From Catenovulum agarivorans DS-2 (lineage in GTDB: Bacteria > Pseudomonadota > Gammaproteobacteria > Enterobacterales > Alteromonadaceae), in contig NZ_ARZY01000009.1 in assembly GCF_000568405.1 (NCBI RefSeq), positions 1 through 64,000 on the forward strand: a stretch of 64,000 bases of DNA, in the 5' to 3' direction. Below the pieces are notes generated by a model. That model was not told the DNA's origin. It worked only from the letters and a program-made list of their open reading frames with translations, and did no database searches. The position numbers and the translations under genes are program-made. Shown here piece after piece: positions 53,122 to 62,898 of this stretch (positions are counted from its first letter, which is position 1; every line of letters begins with the position of its first letter).

Positions 53122-55413
53122 CTACTTGGTTTGTAAAATAGTTTGGTTTTGCGATTTTCGCAGTTTTACCACAATCGACTTCGACGTTGGGGTAAACGAG
53201 CCATCGCCGATACTATCGATTGGCACTAGCGGATTGGTTTCTGGATAATAGGCCGCTAGGTTTCCTTGGGGGATATCGTATATCACAGCCTTAAAACCAG
53301 TAATTTTTCTAACTTTACCATCTTGCCAAGTTGATTCTATATCCAACAAATCTCCTTGGTTTATGTGTTGTGCGTCGGCATCAGCTTGACTGATAAACAC
53401 AATATCTCTTGCACCTTGAATGCCTCTATACCTATCGTCGTAACCATATACGGTTGTATTATATTGATCGTGCGAGCGTAATGTTTGTAGGACAAAACTA
53501 TCGTTAGACTGAAGGTAGTCGTTATGGATAATTTGCAATGGCAATTTACTGGCACTGAACTGAGCTTTTTGGCTTGGGGTATTCCATTGCAACTGAGCTG
53601 CAGAGTTTTTTAGGTGAAAACCACAGGGTTGTTCTATTTGCTGGTTAAAATTATCAAACCCTTTGATACTCGCGGCAATATGGTCACGAATGATAGCGTA
53701 ATTGTCACGCATTGCTAACCAGTCAATCTGGCTATTGATTATGGTCGCATCGGCAATTTCAGCCACAATCGCAACTTCAGACATACATTGCTGTGCAATT
53801 GGTTGATTTTTTCCTGCGGAAGCGTGCACCATACTAAAAGTATCTTCTACGGTAATTTTCTGCTCACCGCTTCTTTGCCGATCAATTTCAGTTCGACCTA
53901 AACAAGGTAACAATAGCGTGTCGCAACCAGAGCGTGGGTTAACCATCAAATGGCTGCGGTTGAGTTTTGTGGCGATTTGCACATTTAGTTGTGCATTGCT
54001 AATTGCTTGTTCGGTAAATTCGCTATCAGGTGCGGCAGCGGCTAAATTACCACCTAAACAAATTAATGCTTTGCTTGTACCTGTATGCAAGGCTTTTAAA
54101 GCTTGATAAACGTTATGACCTTTATCGTACGAAAAGTGCTGTTGAAAATGCTGATTTAATCCATCAATAAAGGCTTTGGTTGGTTTTTCATTTATACCTA
54201 CAGTTCGGTTGCCTTGCACGTTGCTGTGGCCGCGCACTGGGCATAACCCAGCGCCTTTGTGGCCAATTAAACCCAACATTAAATGCAGATTTACAATTTC
54301 TTTAATGGTATCAACTGAATGTTTGTGCTGAGTTATACCCATAGCCCAGCAGCTGATTACCTTGCTGCTAGATGTATATAATTCGGCAGCTTGTTTAAGC
54401 TCACTTTTGCTTAAACCAGATTGCAGTTCAATTTGTTGCCAATCGGTTTGCGCAACTTCAGCTCGGTATTGTGTAAAACTCTGTGTGTGTGTTTGAATAA
54501 ACTCACTATTTAATTTGTCGCTAAAGCGTTCAAAAATGATTTTACTGATGCCGCGGATAGCCGCAAAATCTCCACCTAGCTTGGGCGAAAAGTAGACATG
54601 GCTTATCTTCGTAGCCTTGTTGGTCAGAACTTCAGTTGGATCTTGTGGGCTTGCAAATTTTTCTAGCGCTACTTCTTTTAAATTATTAAAGGTGGCAATT
54701 TTACAACCTGATTTTGCAGCCGAGCGCAGCGCATTCATCATTCTCGGATGGTTTGTCCCTGGATTTTGGCCATAAACAAAGATTACTTCGGCTTGATCAA
54801 AGTCATCTAACACAACTGTGCCTTTACCAATGCCGATAGTTTGATTGAGGGCAACGCCACTGGCTTCATGGCACATATTCGAGCAGTCAGGGAAATTATT
54901 GGTGCCAAAACTACGACCAAATAACTGATAAATAAAAGCAGCTTCGTTGCTGGCACGGCCTGAAGTATACAACTCTAGTTGGTTTGGATGGTCTAGGTTG
55001 CGCAAGTGTTGGGCGATAAGTTTGAAGGCGGTTGACCAATTGATAGCTTCAAATTTATCCGTTTGCGAATTGTACCGGACTGGCTGAGTTAGGCGACCTT
55101 GGTATTCTAACCAGTAGTGACTCTGTTCTTTCAAATAGCTTACTGGGTATTGGTTGAAAAATGCGCTATCAACTTTTTTATTGGTCGCTTCCCAAGCAAT
55201 AGCTTTGGCACCATTTTCGCAAAATTGAAACAACCCCTCTTTTTTGTCACCCCATGCACAACCTGGGCAATCAAACCCCTTGTCTTGGTTTGCGCGCAAA
55301 AGGTTTTTAAAATTATCACTAGCACGTTGGCTTTTTACTATATGTTTAACCGTTGATTTTATTGACGGAAACCCGCCTGCTTTGTTCGGTTTCTGAGTTG
55401 TTTTATGTTGCAT
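53122..55413 (-). CDS. YdeP-like molybdopterin oxidoreductase (formate dehydrogenase alpha-related)
   Basis: 763 residues of the FdhF/YdeP branch of molybdopterin enzymes. The N-terminal FDCPGCAWGD motif replaces the classic [4Fe-4S] Cys set and is the YdeP mark. Molybdopterin segments are AINWSTAFKLIAQHLR, VYGQNPGTNHPRMMNAL, CPVRGHSNVQGNRTVGI and FVLQTLRSHDQYNTTVYG, the last at the MopB C-terminal dinucleotide-binding domain. No Tat signal is seen, so it is cytoplasmic. Family members include acid-resistance YdeP, and formate oxidation is possible but not shown. It precedes fdhD by 38 bp on the same strand order (fdhD then this gene), so both are co-transcribed. Confidence 0.85.
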   Translation of the reverse strand: MQHKTTQKPNKAGGFPSIKSTVKHIVKSQRASDNFKNLLRANQDKGFDCPGCAWGDKKEGLFQFCENGAKAIAWEATNKKVDSAFFNQYPVSYLKEQSHYWLEYQGRLTQPVRYNSQTDKFEAINWSTAFKLIAQHLRNLDHPNQLELYTSGRASNEAAFIYQLFGRSFGTNNFPDCSNMCHEASGVALNQTIGIGKGTVVLDDFDQAEVIFVYGQNPGTNHPRMMNALRSAAKSGCKIATFNNLKEVALEKFASPQDPTEVLTNKATKISHVYFSPKLGGDFAAIRGISKIIFERFSDKLNSEFIQTHTQSFTQYRAEVAQTDWQQIELQSGLSKSELKQAAELYTSSSKVISCWAMGITQHKHSVDTIKEIVNLHLMLGLIGHKGAGLCPVRGHSNVQGNRTVGINEKPTKAFIDGLNQHFQQHFSYDKGHNVYQALKALHTGTSKALICLGGNLAAAAPDSEFTEQAISNAQLNVQIATKLNRSHLMVNPRSGCDTLLLPCLGRTEIDRQRSGEQKITVEDTFSMVHASAGKNQPIAQQCMSEVAIVAEIADATIINSQIDWLAMRDNYAIIRDHIAASIKGFDNFNQQIEQPCGFHLKNSAAQLQWNTPSQKAQFSASKLPLQIIHNDYLQSNDSFVLQTLRSHDQYNTTVYGYDDRYRGIQGARDIVFISQADADAQHINQGDLLDIESTWQDGKVRKITGFKAVIYDIPQGNLAAYYPETNPLVPIDSIGDGSFTPTSKSIVVKLRKSQNQTILQTK

Positions 55414-55451
55414 ACTTGGCTCTGTATTCTAGTTGCTACCGAGAGAATAAA

Positions 55452-56213
55452 TTAATTATCCCAGTAAGTTAATTGACCATTTTTGTTTACATGCACCAAC
55501 ACCAAACCATGTTTGACTGCATAATTAACTGCAAACTGGCTAGGGGAAGCAAAACTGATCAATGTTGCAATACCATAATTAATTGCTTTTAGCACGAGTT
55601 CGCTACCGCAGCGGCTGGTAATCACCATTGCACAATTGTCCAAGCCTTTGGGATTTTTTAACGCGGCACCGAATAATTTATCTACTGCATTGTGGCGACC
55701 GATATCTTCTTTTATCAGTGCAATTTCACCCTGGTCGGTTAACAAAGCCGCAGCATGCAGGGCACCAGATAATTGGTTTTTACGCTGTAATTGATTTATT
55801 CGGCTGCGGATATCTGTTAGTGGAAAAGCACTGGCAGGAAACTTTTGGATAATTTGCTTTTGTGGTTTTAGCACTTGCTCTAGTGCTTTTACACCACAAA
55901 TACCACAACCGCTGCTGCCAACAAGTTGCCGCTGCTTATTTTTCAATTGTGCAAACGCTCTATTCGCTAAAGTGATTTTAAGCTCGTAAGCTGGGCTGCC
56001 GTGCATACAAACTGGCTGGCAATCGATATCGTGGATATCCACCACTGTGGTAATAATATTTTCGCCAAACAAAAAGCCATAGGCGAAATCGTCTAAATCA
56101 TCCGGTGTTGCCATCATAACCGCGTAGTTTAACCCGTTTAGAGTGATGGCGATTGGCGCTTCATCTGGCAGTACTCTGGGTTGGTTAGCTTTTGAGGTGA
56201 TTAACTGATTCAA
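55452..56213 (-). CDS. fdhD: FdhD sulfurtransferase for molybdoenzyme maturation
   Basis: 253 residues. The characteristic loop SSGCGICG (Cys pair for sulfur transfer) and EDIGRHNAVDKLFGAAL are present, with VITSRCGSELVLKA near the C-terminus. FdhD hands sulfur to the molybdenum cofactor of formate dehydrogenase-type enzymes, here most likely the YdeP-like protein encoded next. It is cytoplasmic. It is divergent from the LysR regulator, which is the likely control of this pair. Confidence 0.92.
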   Translation of the reverse strand: MNQLITSKANQPRVLPDEAPIAITLNGLNYAVMMATPDDLDDFAYGFLFGENIITTVVDIHDIDCQPVCMHGSPAYELKITLANRAFAQLKNKQRQLVGSSGCGICGVKALEQVLKPQKQIIQKFPASAFPLTDIRSRINQLQRKNQLSGALHAAALLTDQGEIALIKEDIGRHNAVDKLFGAALKNPKGLDNCAMVITSRCGSELVLKAINYGIATLISFASPSQFAVNYAVKHGLVLVHVNKNGQLTYWDN

Positions 56214-56335
56214 AGTGCTCGGTACGTTATGATTTAATACAATCGTTTGAGTTTACGCAATCTTGCGAATATTTCCCAATTAATCAATTTTATTGTTTAA
56301 TAGGTAAAATTTATTAAAAAATTGCATTTTAATTG

Positions 56336-57268
56336 ATGAATATTCAACACTTACACTATTTTGTTGTGCTTGCCGAGCATAAGCACTTTGCACGAGCGGC
56401 TCAAGCCTGTCATGTAACTCAGCCTACTTTATCAGCGGGTATCGCTAAACTAGAGCAAGAACTGCAAGTGCAATTGGTGTTACGCGATAAACAATTTATC
56501 GGACTGACTGATTTTGGCACTCAGCTTCTTAACAGTGCAGATAAAATTTTAGCCGAGCAGCGCAACTTGAAGCAGCAAATTCAATTGGCTACCACTGGGC
56601 TTTCAGGTCAATTAAAGCTTGCCGTTGTGCCACAATGCAGTGTTGAAATTATGCCGAAAATAAAGTTGTTTCAGCAGCTATACCCTCAAGTCAGAGTGCA
56701 ATTGCATGTGATGACAAACAAGCAAATTTGCACCGCACTAAAAGAAAATGCAATCGAATTAGGTGTTGGCTTTACTGATGAATTATTTCATTTTCCTCAG
56801 CTGCAGAGTTTTAAGTTTTCTAACTGTCAGCGACAATTAGCGATTGTTTATCATCAATCTTTTACTAAGGAAGGGCCAAAACAGGCGGTTTTAACACAAT
56901 CAAAATCATTGACTTTGACGGATATAAAGAACATGCCTATGTGCTTACTGAGTCAGACCATGCAGTTTCGTCAAACCATTGACCGTGAGCTAGAACACTT
57001 GGGAATAGATTTGAACTGTGTATTTGAAACGGAGTCACTGCATCATTTAATTAATGCAGTTGTTCATTGCATCGGTGTTGCTATTGTAAGTTTAAACTCA
57101 GCAAAAACTATCTGTGATGCAAATTCGCTCAATTACTGCGTTTTGCAGGATATAACAATTAATGAAACGGGATTAATTACTCGCAGAAAACACCAAACTG
57201 TTATTGCTGAAAAATTTATTGAAATGTTGCAGATAAGAAAAGAGATAGGCTCTGAACCAGCTAAGTAG
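56336..57268 (+). CDS. LysR-family transcriptional regulator
   Basis: 310 residues. The N-terminal winged helix reads MNIQHLHYFVVLAEHKHFAR then AAQACHVTQPTLSAGIAKLE, followed by the linker helix. The effector domain is of the PBP2 type (GQLKLAVVPQCSVEIMPKIK). A TTG one codon upstream is also in frame, and the ATG is preferred. It is divergent from fdhD, so regulation of the fdhD/YdeP operon is expected. The inducer is unknown. Confidence 0.88.
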   Translation: MNIQHLHYFVVLAEHKHFARAAQACHVTQPTLSAGIAKLEQELQVQLVLRDKQFIGLTDFGTQLLNSADKILAEQRNLKQQIQLATTGLSGQLKLAVVPQCSVEIMPKIKLFQQLYPQVRVQLHVMTNKQICTALKENAIELGVGFTDELFHFPQLQSFKFSNCQRQLAIVYHQSFTKEGPKQAVLTQSKSLTLTDIKNMPMCLLSQTMQFRQTIDRELEHLGIDLNCVFETESLHHLINAVVHCIGVAIVSLNSAKTICDANSLNYCVLQDITINETGLITRRKHQTVIAEKFIEMLQIRKEIGSEPAK

Positions 57269-57289
57269 GGCGGTTAGAGCCTGAATGGC

Positions 57290-57901
57290 TTATTTGATGT
57301 TTTTCTTCAAAGCGGCTGTAGCTGCTTTAACATCTTTGTTGCGAATGCCTTCTAAGATATGTTTATGCTCATCAACTAAAGCTTGAGATGTTTTGATACG
57401 TTGATAGTTCATACGCATGCGTATAACGATTGGGTACCAAATATTCACCAAACACTCACCGCCCGCTAGGTTAACGATGTACTGATGAAAGCTAATATCT
57501 GATTTGGTTAAGTCAGTATACTCTTCTTTATCGAAGCTTTCTTGCATGTCGGCGATGATCTCTTCAAGTGCTTCAATGTCTTTATCTGTCACCAATGGCA
57601 TGCAGGTTTTTACCGCAAATTCTTCGATTTTTCGTCGAAGCTCTATACTTAATTTCTGCATTTCAGGAGAAAGTGGGCTGTTAACACTTGAGCCGACATT
57701 ATTTTTACTTACCAACAAACCTTCTTTGGTCAGTTTGAGTAACACGTCACGAATGGGTCCACGAGAAACGCCAAAACGTTCAGCTAATTGTTGCTCATTT
57801 AATTTTGTGTTTGCTTCTAATTCACCTGAAATTATATCAGAGCGCAACGCATCAGCGATTTGCTCGCGTACAGGAATAATTTTTGGGGTTTTTGTAGCCA
57901 T
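57290..57901 (-). CDS. GntR-family (FadR/FCD type) regulator of the anhydrogalactose operon
   Basis: 203 residues. The winged helix is VREQIADALRSDIISGELEA, NTKLNEQQLAERFGVSRGPI, RDVLLKLTKEGL. The FCD C-terminal helices include ITEE-like acidic positions and FHQYIVNLAGGECLVNIWYP, with a His typical of FCD metal sites. It is divergent from the four-gene catabolic operon across 295 bp. Its own upstream region carries GTTTAC-ATT-GTAAAC (57942-57956), and similar sites lie in front of the operon and the binding-protein gene. A repressor relieved by a sugar-acid intermediate is the simplest model, by inference. Confidence 0.88.
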   Translation of the reverse strand: MATKTPKIIPVREQIADALRSDIISGELEANTKLNEQQLAERFGVSRGPIRDVLLKLTKEGLLVSKNNVGSSVNSPLSPEMQKLSIELRRKIEEFAVKTCMPLVTDKDIEALEEIIADMQESFDKEEYTDLTKSDISFHQYIVNLAGGECLVNIWYPIVIRMRMNYQRIKTSQALVDEHKHILEGIRNKDVKAATAALKKNIK

Positions 57902-57941
57902 ATAATACCCTAAATTTTGTTGATTTTGTTATGTTTTGATT

Positions 57942-57956
57942 GTTTACATTGTAAAC
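57942..57956. promoter_or_regulatory. GntR operator-like site upstream of its own gene
   Basis: Arms GTTTAC and GTAAAC surround ATT. On the minus strand it contains GTTTACAATGTA, identical to the 12-bp core at 62899-62910 and one base from that at 58147-58158. It sits 41 bp upstream of the GntR start. Confidence 0.6.
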
Positions 57957-58142
57957 GAAAAGACCTGAATTACGAAGCAATTTGATGCAATTTTAGCTAT
58001 ATATTTAACCTGTCGGTTGTATTGTTGACTATTTGTGCGTAAATCCGCTAGTGTAGCAAGCTACATTTGCAATAAATCTGCTTTATTTTGTAAAAAAAAT
58101 TAGCAGAATCTTAAAAAAAGGGTTATATTACTATTTATGTTT

Positions 58143-58163
58143 CATTGTTAACAATGTACAATG
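58143..58163. promoter_or_regulatory. GntR operator-like site upstream of the anhydrogalactose operon
   Basis: CATTGTTAACAATG is a perfect 14-bp palindrome (58143-58156), followed by TACAATG, so that GTTAACAATGTACAATG occupies 58147-58163. It lies about 35 bp before the GTG start of the first operon gene, a position suited to repression. Confidence 0.6.
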
Positions 58164-58196
58164 ATTTGTGTTTTATGAAATGCTGGGAATGTAATT

Positions 58197-59348
58197 GTGA
58201 CGACCGTTGTAAATAAAGAAGCACAAGTATTAGATCTTGCCACCGCGAAATCCAATATTAAAGCGATTAAAACTGAGTATTACCAAATACCTCTAGCTGA
58301 GGTTTTGAGTGATGCAAAACATGGTGACCATACTCACTTTGAGCTAGTTGTATGTCGTGTGTTCACTCAAGATGGTTTCGAAGGGGTTGGTTATACCTAC
58401 ACCGGCGGTACTGGCGGGCGCGCAATATATTCACTCATTGAAGACGATTTGAAATCATCATTAGTCGGCCAAGACGCTTCTCGAATCGGTAAAATTTGGG
58501 AAGATATGCTGTACAAACTACATTATGTTGGTCGTGGTGGTTTGTTAAGTTTTGCTATGTCTGCAGTTGATATCGCGCTTTGGGATATTCGCTGTAAGCG
58601 TTTAAATCAACCACTATGGCAAGTGGCTGGTGGCGCAAATAGTTCAACACGCTGTTATGCAGGTGGAATCGATCTTAATTTCTCTGAAGAAAAGCTATTA
58701 AACAATATTCAGGGATATTTAGACCGTGGCTTTAAAGGTGTCAAAATCAAAGTTGGTAAGCCTGATTACCGCGAAGACGTGGCGCGAGTTGCTGCAGTGC
58801 GCAAGTTAATCGGTAAAGACATTATATTTATGGTGGATGCAAATTATTCACTAACGGTTGAAACAGCTATTCGTTTTGCCAAAGCCATTGAGCAATATGA
58901 CATCACTTGGTTTGAAGAGCCAACTATCCCAGATGATTACCAAGGTTATGCTCGCATTGCTGAAAATACCAGTATCCCGTTAGCTATGGGTGAAAACCTC
59001 CACACTGTGTATGAATTTAACTATGCTATTCAGCAAGCTAAATTGGGCTTTTTACAGCCAGATGCTTCAAATATTGGTGGTATTACCGGTTGGTTAAAAG
59101 TTGCAGACCTTGCTTATATCAATAATCTGCCAATTTGTACTCATGGTATGCATGAACTGCACGTGTCGTTAATGTCTTCACAGCCGAATGCTGGGCATAT
59201 GGAAGTACATTCATTCCCAATAGAACAATACACAACACAGCCATTTATCGTTGATGAGAACGGTAGAGCTGTCGCGCCAAACGTTGCCGGTACGGGTGTT
59301 GAATTCGACCCAGCGTTAGTTGGCCCACATTTAATCAAACAATCTTAG
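58197..59348 (+). CDS. 3,6-anhydro-L-galactonate cycloisomerase (enolase superfamily)
   Basis: 383 residues. The N-terminal capping domain contains [20 protein letters not shown] and [14 protein letters not shown], a run I associate with anhydrogalactonate cycloisomerases of marine agar degraders. The (beta/alpha)7 barrel has KIK (residues 183-185) for general base catalysis and metal ligands Asp214 (MVDANYSL), Glu240 (TWFEEPTIP) and Glu266 (MGENLHTV). His316 lies in [11 protein letters not shown]. It opens the anhydro ring of 3,6-anhydro-L-galactonate to give 2-keto-3-deoxy-L-galactonate. The start is GTG with GGGAA upstream. First gene of the operon, 12 bp before the dehydrogenase. Another acid-sugar dehydratase is the alternative. 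Confidence 0.85.
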   Translation: MTTVVNKEAQVLDLATAKSNIKAIKTEYYQIPLAEVLSDAKHGDHTHFELVVCRVFTQDGFEGVGYTYTGGTGGRAIYSLIEDDLKSSLVGQDASRIGKIWEDMLYKLHYVGRGGLLSFAMSAVDIALWDIRCKRLNQPLWQVAGGANSSTRCYAGGIDLNFSEEKLLNNIQGYLDRGFKGVKIKVGKPDYREDVARVAAVRKLIGKDIIFMVDANYSLTVETAIRFAKAIEQYDITWFEEPTIPDDYQGYARIAENTSIPLAMGENLHTVYEFNYAIQQAKLGFLQPDASNIGGITGWLKVADLAYINNLPICTHGMHELHVSLMSSQPNAGHMEVHSFPIEQYTTQPFIVDENGRAVAPNVAGTGVEFDPALVGPHLIKQS

Positions 59349-59360
59349 AGGTGTAACATA

Positions 59361-60383
59361 ATGATAGCTGCTCAATACATGGGTGATAAAAGTTTTTCAA
59401 TTGTTGAAGGTGTTAACAGTTCACCAAAAGCAGATGAAGTTAAACTCGCCGTAGGTTATGTAGGTATTTGTGGTACCGATATGCACATTTATCACGGTGT
59501 AATGGATGGTCGTGTTAATCCACCTCAAACAATTGGTCACGAAATGTCAGGTACAATTGTTGAAGTTGGCGCTGACGTTGAAGGCTTTACTGTAGGCGAG
59601 CGCGTGGTTGTGCGTCCATTAGATTGGTGTGGTGAATGTCCGACTTGTAAAGCGGGCCATACGCATATTTGTCAGAACTTAAAATTTATGGGGATTGATT
59701 CTCCTGGTGCGTTCCAGTCAAACTGGACTGTTAAAGCACGTACATTACACAAATTGCCAGCAGGCGTTAACTTAAAACAAGGCGCTTTAATCGAGCCATT
59801 GTCAGTTGCTTGTCATGATATTCGTCGTTCTCGATTACAAGCTGGTGAAAAAGCGGTTGTGTTGGGTGGTGGTCCAATTGGTCAATTAGTTGCAGCAGTT
59901 GCTAAAAGTGTTGGTGCCGATGTTCTTGTTTCTGAGCCTAATGAATCTCGCCGTGCATTTGCTGAAAAGTTAGGGGTGGAATCCGTTAATCCATTAGAAA
60001 CAGATTTAGAGAAGTTTGTTGACGAGTGGACAGGTACCAAAGGTGCAGACGTTGTATTTGAAGTTTCAGGTGTTAAACCTGCAATCGATGCAATGACGCA
60101 AATTGCTGGCCGCCGTGGTCGTATTGTAATGGTTGCAATTCATTCTCAAAAACCTGAAATTGATTTGTTCCAATTCTTCTGGAAAGAGCTTGAGTTGTTA
60201 GGTGCGCGTGTATACGAAGCTGAAGACTTTGACTGGGCAATTGATTTGATTGCATCAGGTAAAGTTGATGTTGAACCCTTTATTAGTTCAGTAAATCCAT
60301 TGACTGACATTGGTAGTGCGTTTGCAAGTATGGATAACAACCCACAAGGCATGAAAGCCTTGGTTGAATGTAACGCTGAATAA
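59361..60383 (+). CDS. Zinc sugar-acid dehydrogenase, likely 2-keto-3-deoxy-L-galactonate 5-dehydrogenase
   Basis: 340 residues of the medium-chain family. Catalytic zinc: Cys37 (GICGTDMHI), His60/Glu61 (IGHEMSGTI). Structural zinc: DWCGECPTCKAGHTHIC (Cys90, 93, 96, 104). Rossmann motif VLGGGPIGQLVAAV. It resembles L-threonine and sorbitol dehydrogenases and sugar-acid 5-dehydrogenases. In the L-anhydrogalactose route this position oxidises C5 of 2-keto-3-deoxy-L-galactonate to the 2,5-diketo compound. The specific reaction is inferred from the operon, with enzyme class seen directly. The next gene begins 34 bp on. Confidence 0.83.
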   Translation: MIAAQYMGDKSFSIVEGVNSSPKADEVKLAVGYVGICGTDMHIYHGVMDGRVNPPQTIGHEMSGTIVEVGADVEGFTVGERVVVRPLDWCGECPTCKAGHTHICQNLKFMGIDSPGAFQSNWTVKARTLHKLPAGVNLKQGALIEPLSVACHDIRRSRLQAGEKAVVLGGGPIGQLVAAVAKSVGADVLVSEPNESRRAFAEKLGVESVNPLETDLEKFVDEWTGTKGADVVFEVSGVKPAIDAMTQIAGRRGRIVMVAIHSQKPEIDLFQFFWKELELLGARVYEAEDFDWAIDLIASGKVDVEPFISSVNPLTDIGSAFASMDNNPQGMKALVECNAE

Positions 60384-60417
60384 TCCTATTAAAACCAATT
60401 AAGTAAGAGATTTTATT

Positions 60418-61182
60418 ATGTTAGAAAAATTTAGTTTAGAAGGTAAAGTTGCTTTAGTTACCGGTTGTAAACGCGGCATTGGTAAAGGTATTGCGTTGGG
60501 TTTAGCAGAAGCAGGCGCTGATATTATAGGTGTATCTGCAAACCTAGAGCTTGAAGGCTCGGAAGTTGAAAAAGAAGTAAAAGCATTAGGTCGAAACTTT
60601 AAAGCGTATCAATGTGACTTTTCAGATCGCCAAGCTCTATATGCTTTTATCGAGCAAGTTAAAGCTGATTTTCCAAAAATTGATATTTTAATTAATAACG
60701 CAGGTACTATCTTACGTGCGCCAGCTGCTGAGCATGGTGACGACTTATGGGATAAAGTAATTGACGTTAACTTAAACTCTCAATTCGTATTAAGCCGCGA
60801 AATTGGTAAAGAGATGGTCGCGCGTGGCGAAGGTAAAATTATCTTCACTGCTTCATTATTAACTTTCCAAGGTGGTATTACTGTACCTGGTTACGCGGCA
60901 AGTAAAGGCGCAATTGGTCAATTAGTCATGGCATTGTCGAATGAATGGGCTGGTAAAGGTGTTAACGTAAACGCAATTGCACCAGGATATATTGATACTG
61001 ACAATACTGAGGCATTGCGTAACGACCCAGAGCGTAGTGCCGCTATTTTAGGGCGAATTCCACAGGGTCGTTGGGGTAAACCTGAAGACTTTAAAGGCCC
61101 AGCTGTATTTTTATCATCTGAAGCAGCAAACTATGTAAATGGCGCTATTCTACTAGTAGATGGCGGCTGGATGGGGAGATAA
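60418..61182 (+). CDS. kduD: KduD-like short-chain dehydrogenase (2-keto-3-deoxygluconate-forming)
   Basis: 254 residues with [12 protein letters not shown] (cofactor loop), NNAGTI, catalytic Ser in [11 protein letters not shown], and YAASK for Yxxx[14 protein letters not shown] and [18 protein letters not shown] are typical of KduD, which interconverts 2,5-diketo-3-deoxygluconate and 2-keto-3-deoxy-D-gluconate. Here it would reduce the diketo acid from the previous enzyme, inverting C5 to yield 2-keto-3-deoxy-D-gluconate that enters the Entner-Doudoroff route. The kinase and aldolase for that route are not in the window. It is 5 bp ahead of the aldehyde dehydrogenase. Confidence 0.85.
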   Translation: MLEKFSLEGKVALVTGCKRGIGKGIALGLAEAGADIIGVSANLELEGSEVEKEVKALGRNFKAYQCDFSDRQALYAFIEQVKADFPKIDILINNAGTILRAPAAEHGDDLWDKVIDVNLNSQFVLSREIGKEMVARGEGKIIFTASLLTFQGGITVPGYAASKGAIGQLVMALSNEWAGKGVNVNAIAPGYIDTDNTEALRNDPERSAAILGRIPQGRWGKPEDFKGPAVFLSSEAANYVNGAILLVDGGWMGR

Positions 61183-61187
61183 GCCAA

Positions 61188-62639
61188 ATGAACTTTCATA
61201 ACAACCTTAATTTCATAAATGGTGAATACGTTAAGTCATACGCTGAGGGCACTATTAACGTATTGAGCCCATCGACGGGCGAGAAAATTGGTGAGATTCC
61301 AAAAGGCTGTGCTGAAGATGCGCAATTTGCATTAGAAAATGCGAATAAAGCTCAAAAAGAGTGGGCTAAATTAACCGCTCGTACGCGTCAAAAAATCTTA
61401 CGTAACTTTGCACAAAAAATTCGTGAAGCCAAAGACGTTCTTGCACCTATGTTGGTAGCTGAGCAAGGCAAACTGATTTCTGTAGCAGAAATGGAAGTTG
61501 AAGTAACTGCGACTTTTATTGAGTACGCTTGTGACAACGCGTTAACCATCGAAGGCGATATTTTACCTTCAGACAATCAAGACGAAAAAATTTATATTCA
61601 TAAAGTCCCACGTGGGGTAGTTGTTGGTATTACGGCTTGGAATTTCCCACTTGCTTTGGCTGGTCGTAAAATTGGTCCTGCTTTGATTACTGGTAACACT
61701 ATTGTGTTAAAGCCGACTCAAGAAACACCATTGGCAACTACTGAGTTGGGTCGCATTGCTAACGAAGCAGGAGTTCCTGCAGGCGTGTTGAACATTATTA
61801 ACGGTTCGGGTTCTGTTGTGGGCCAAGCTTTATGCGAAAGTCCAATTACTAAGATGATCACCATGACAGGGTCAACTTACGCGGGTAAACAAATTTACAA
61901 AACCAGCGCTGAATACATGACACCTGTTATGTTAGAGCTTGGTGGTAAAGCGCCAATGGTTGTAATGGACGATGCCGACATTGACCAAGCTGTTGAAGGT
62001 GCGCTATGGGGCCGCTTTGCTAACTGTGGCCAGGTATGTACTTGTGTTGAACGTTTGTACGTTCATGAAAAAGTGTACGATGAATTTATGGCTAAATTCT
62101 TACCACAAGTGAAAGGTTTGAAAGTAGGTGATCCAATGGATCGCGACAGCCAAATGGGACCAAAGTGCAATCAGCGTGAAATTGAAAACATTGATCACAT
62201 TGTTAAAGAGTCTGTTAAACAAGGTGCGACATTAGCAACCGGTGGCCAAGTTGCAAAAGTAGAAGGTTTTGAAGGTGGTTGTTGGTACGAGCCAACTGTA
62301 TTGGTTGATGTTGACCAAGCTAATATTGCAGTTCATGAAGAAACGTTTGGACCAGTATTACCTGTTGTTAAATTTAAAGACGCAGACCAAGCAATTGAGT
62401 TTTGTAACGATAGCATATACGGCTTAAGCGCTTACGTTTACACCAAAAATTACTTCGACATCAACAAATTTATCAACGATTTAGACGTTGGTGAAGTTTA
62501 TGTTAACCGAGGAATGGGTGAGCAACATCAAGGTTTCCATAATGGTTGGAAACAAAGTGGCTTTGGTGGTGAAGATGGTAAATTTGGTTTAGAACAGTAT
62601 CTAGAGAAGAAAACTGTATATTTAAAAGAAACTAAATAA
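61188..62639 (+). CDS. Aldehyde dehydrogenase, likely 3,6-anhydro-L-galactose dehydrogenase
   Basis: 483 residues of the aldehyde dehydrogenase superfamily. [15 protein letters not shown] and the NAD loop [10 protein letters not shown] precede ELGGKAP (the general-base Glu) and the catalytic Cys in [13 protein letters not shown]. The C-terminal [20 protein letters not shown] is typical of AldA-like enzymes. Oxidising 3,6-anhydro-L-galactose to the aldonate is the first step of the pathway whose other enzymes are encoded upstream. The specific substrate comes from context. Last gene of the operon, with a terminator 58 bp downstream. Confidence 0.84.
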   Translation: MNFHNNLNFINGEYVKSYAEGTINVLSPSTGEKIGEIPKGCAEDAQFALENANKAQKEWAKLTARTRQKILRNFAQKIREAKDVLAPMLVAEQGKLISVAEMEVEVTATFIEYACDNALTIEGDILPSDNQDEKIYIHKVPRGVVVGITAWNFPLALAGRKIGPALITGNTIVLKPTQETPLATTELGRIANEAGVPAGVLNIINGSGSVVGQALCESPITKMITMTGSTYAGKQIYKTSAEYMTPVMLELGGKAPMVVMDDADIDQAVEGALWGRFANCGQVCTCVERLYVHEKVYDEFMAKFLPQVKGLKVGDPMDRDSQMGPKCNQREIENIDHIVKESVKQGATLATGGQVAKVEGFEGGCWYEPTVLVDVDQANIAVHEETFGPVLPVVKFKDADQAIEFCNDSIYGLSAYVYTKNYFDINKFINDLDVGEVYVNRGMGEQHQGFHNGWKQSGFGGEDGKFGLEQYLEKKTVYLKETK

Positions 62640-62697
62640 AGCGCCTAAATTAGATAAGATTGTTAGTTTGGAGCGAGCCAAATTAACTAGCCTCCCC

Positions 62698-62739
62698 ATA
62701 ATCCCTGCTGCCAAATTAGGTAGTGGGGATTATTTTTTT
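62698..62739 (+). terminator. Rho-independent terminator of the anhydrogalactose operon
   Basis: ATAATCCC (62698-62705) pairs with GGGATTAT (62726-62733), followed by a T-run to 62739. The loop is long (20 nt). Confidence 0.75.
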
Positions 62740-62752
62740 ACCGAACATTAAC

Positions 62753-62855
62753 TAACCTGAACTCTGGATAACAACTTGCTTTCTAGAATGGCTAAAAATA
62801 AACTTAACTACTAATAACAATGAGGTAGCTAACTTGTTATCCAGAGTTCAGGTTA
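62753..62855. repeat. Perfect 22-bp inverted repeat enclosing 59 bp (MITE-like)
   Basis: Arms at 62753-62774 and 62834-62855 are exact reverse complements, beginning TAACCTGAACTCTGG. The 59-bp centre is AT-rich with no gene. TAAC-like bases flank both ends, but I cannot show a target-site duplication. It lies between the operon terminator and the binding-protein promoter. Confidence 0.65.
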
Positions 62856-62898
62856 ACTATTTTAAAACTTTTTTAGATCTCTCTATTTACAGTAAATT

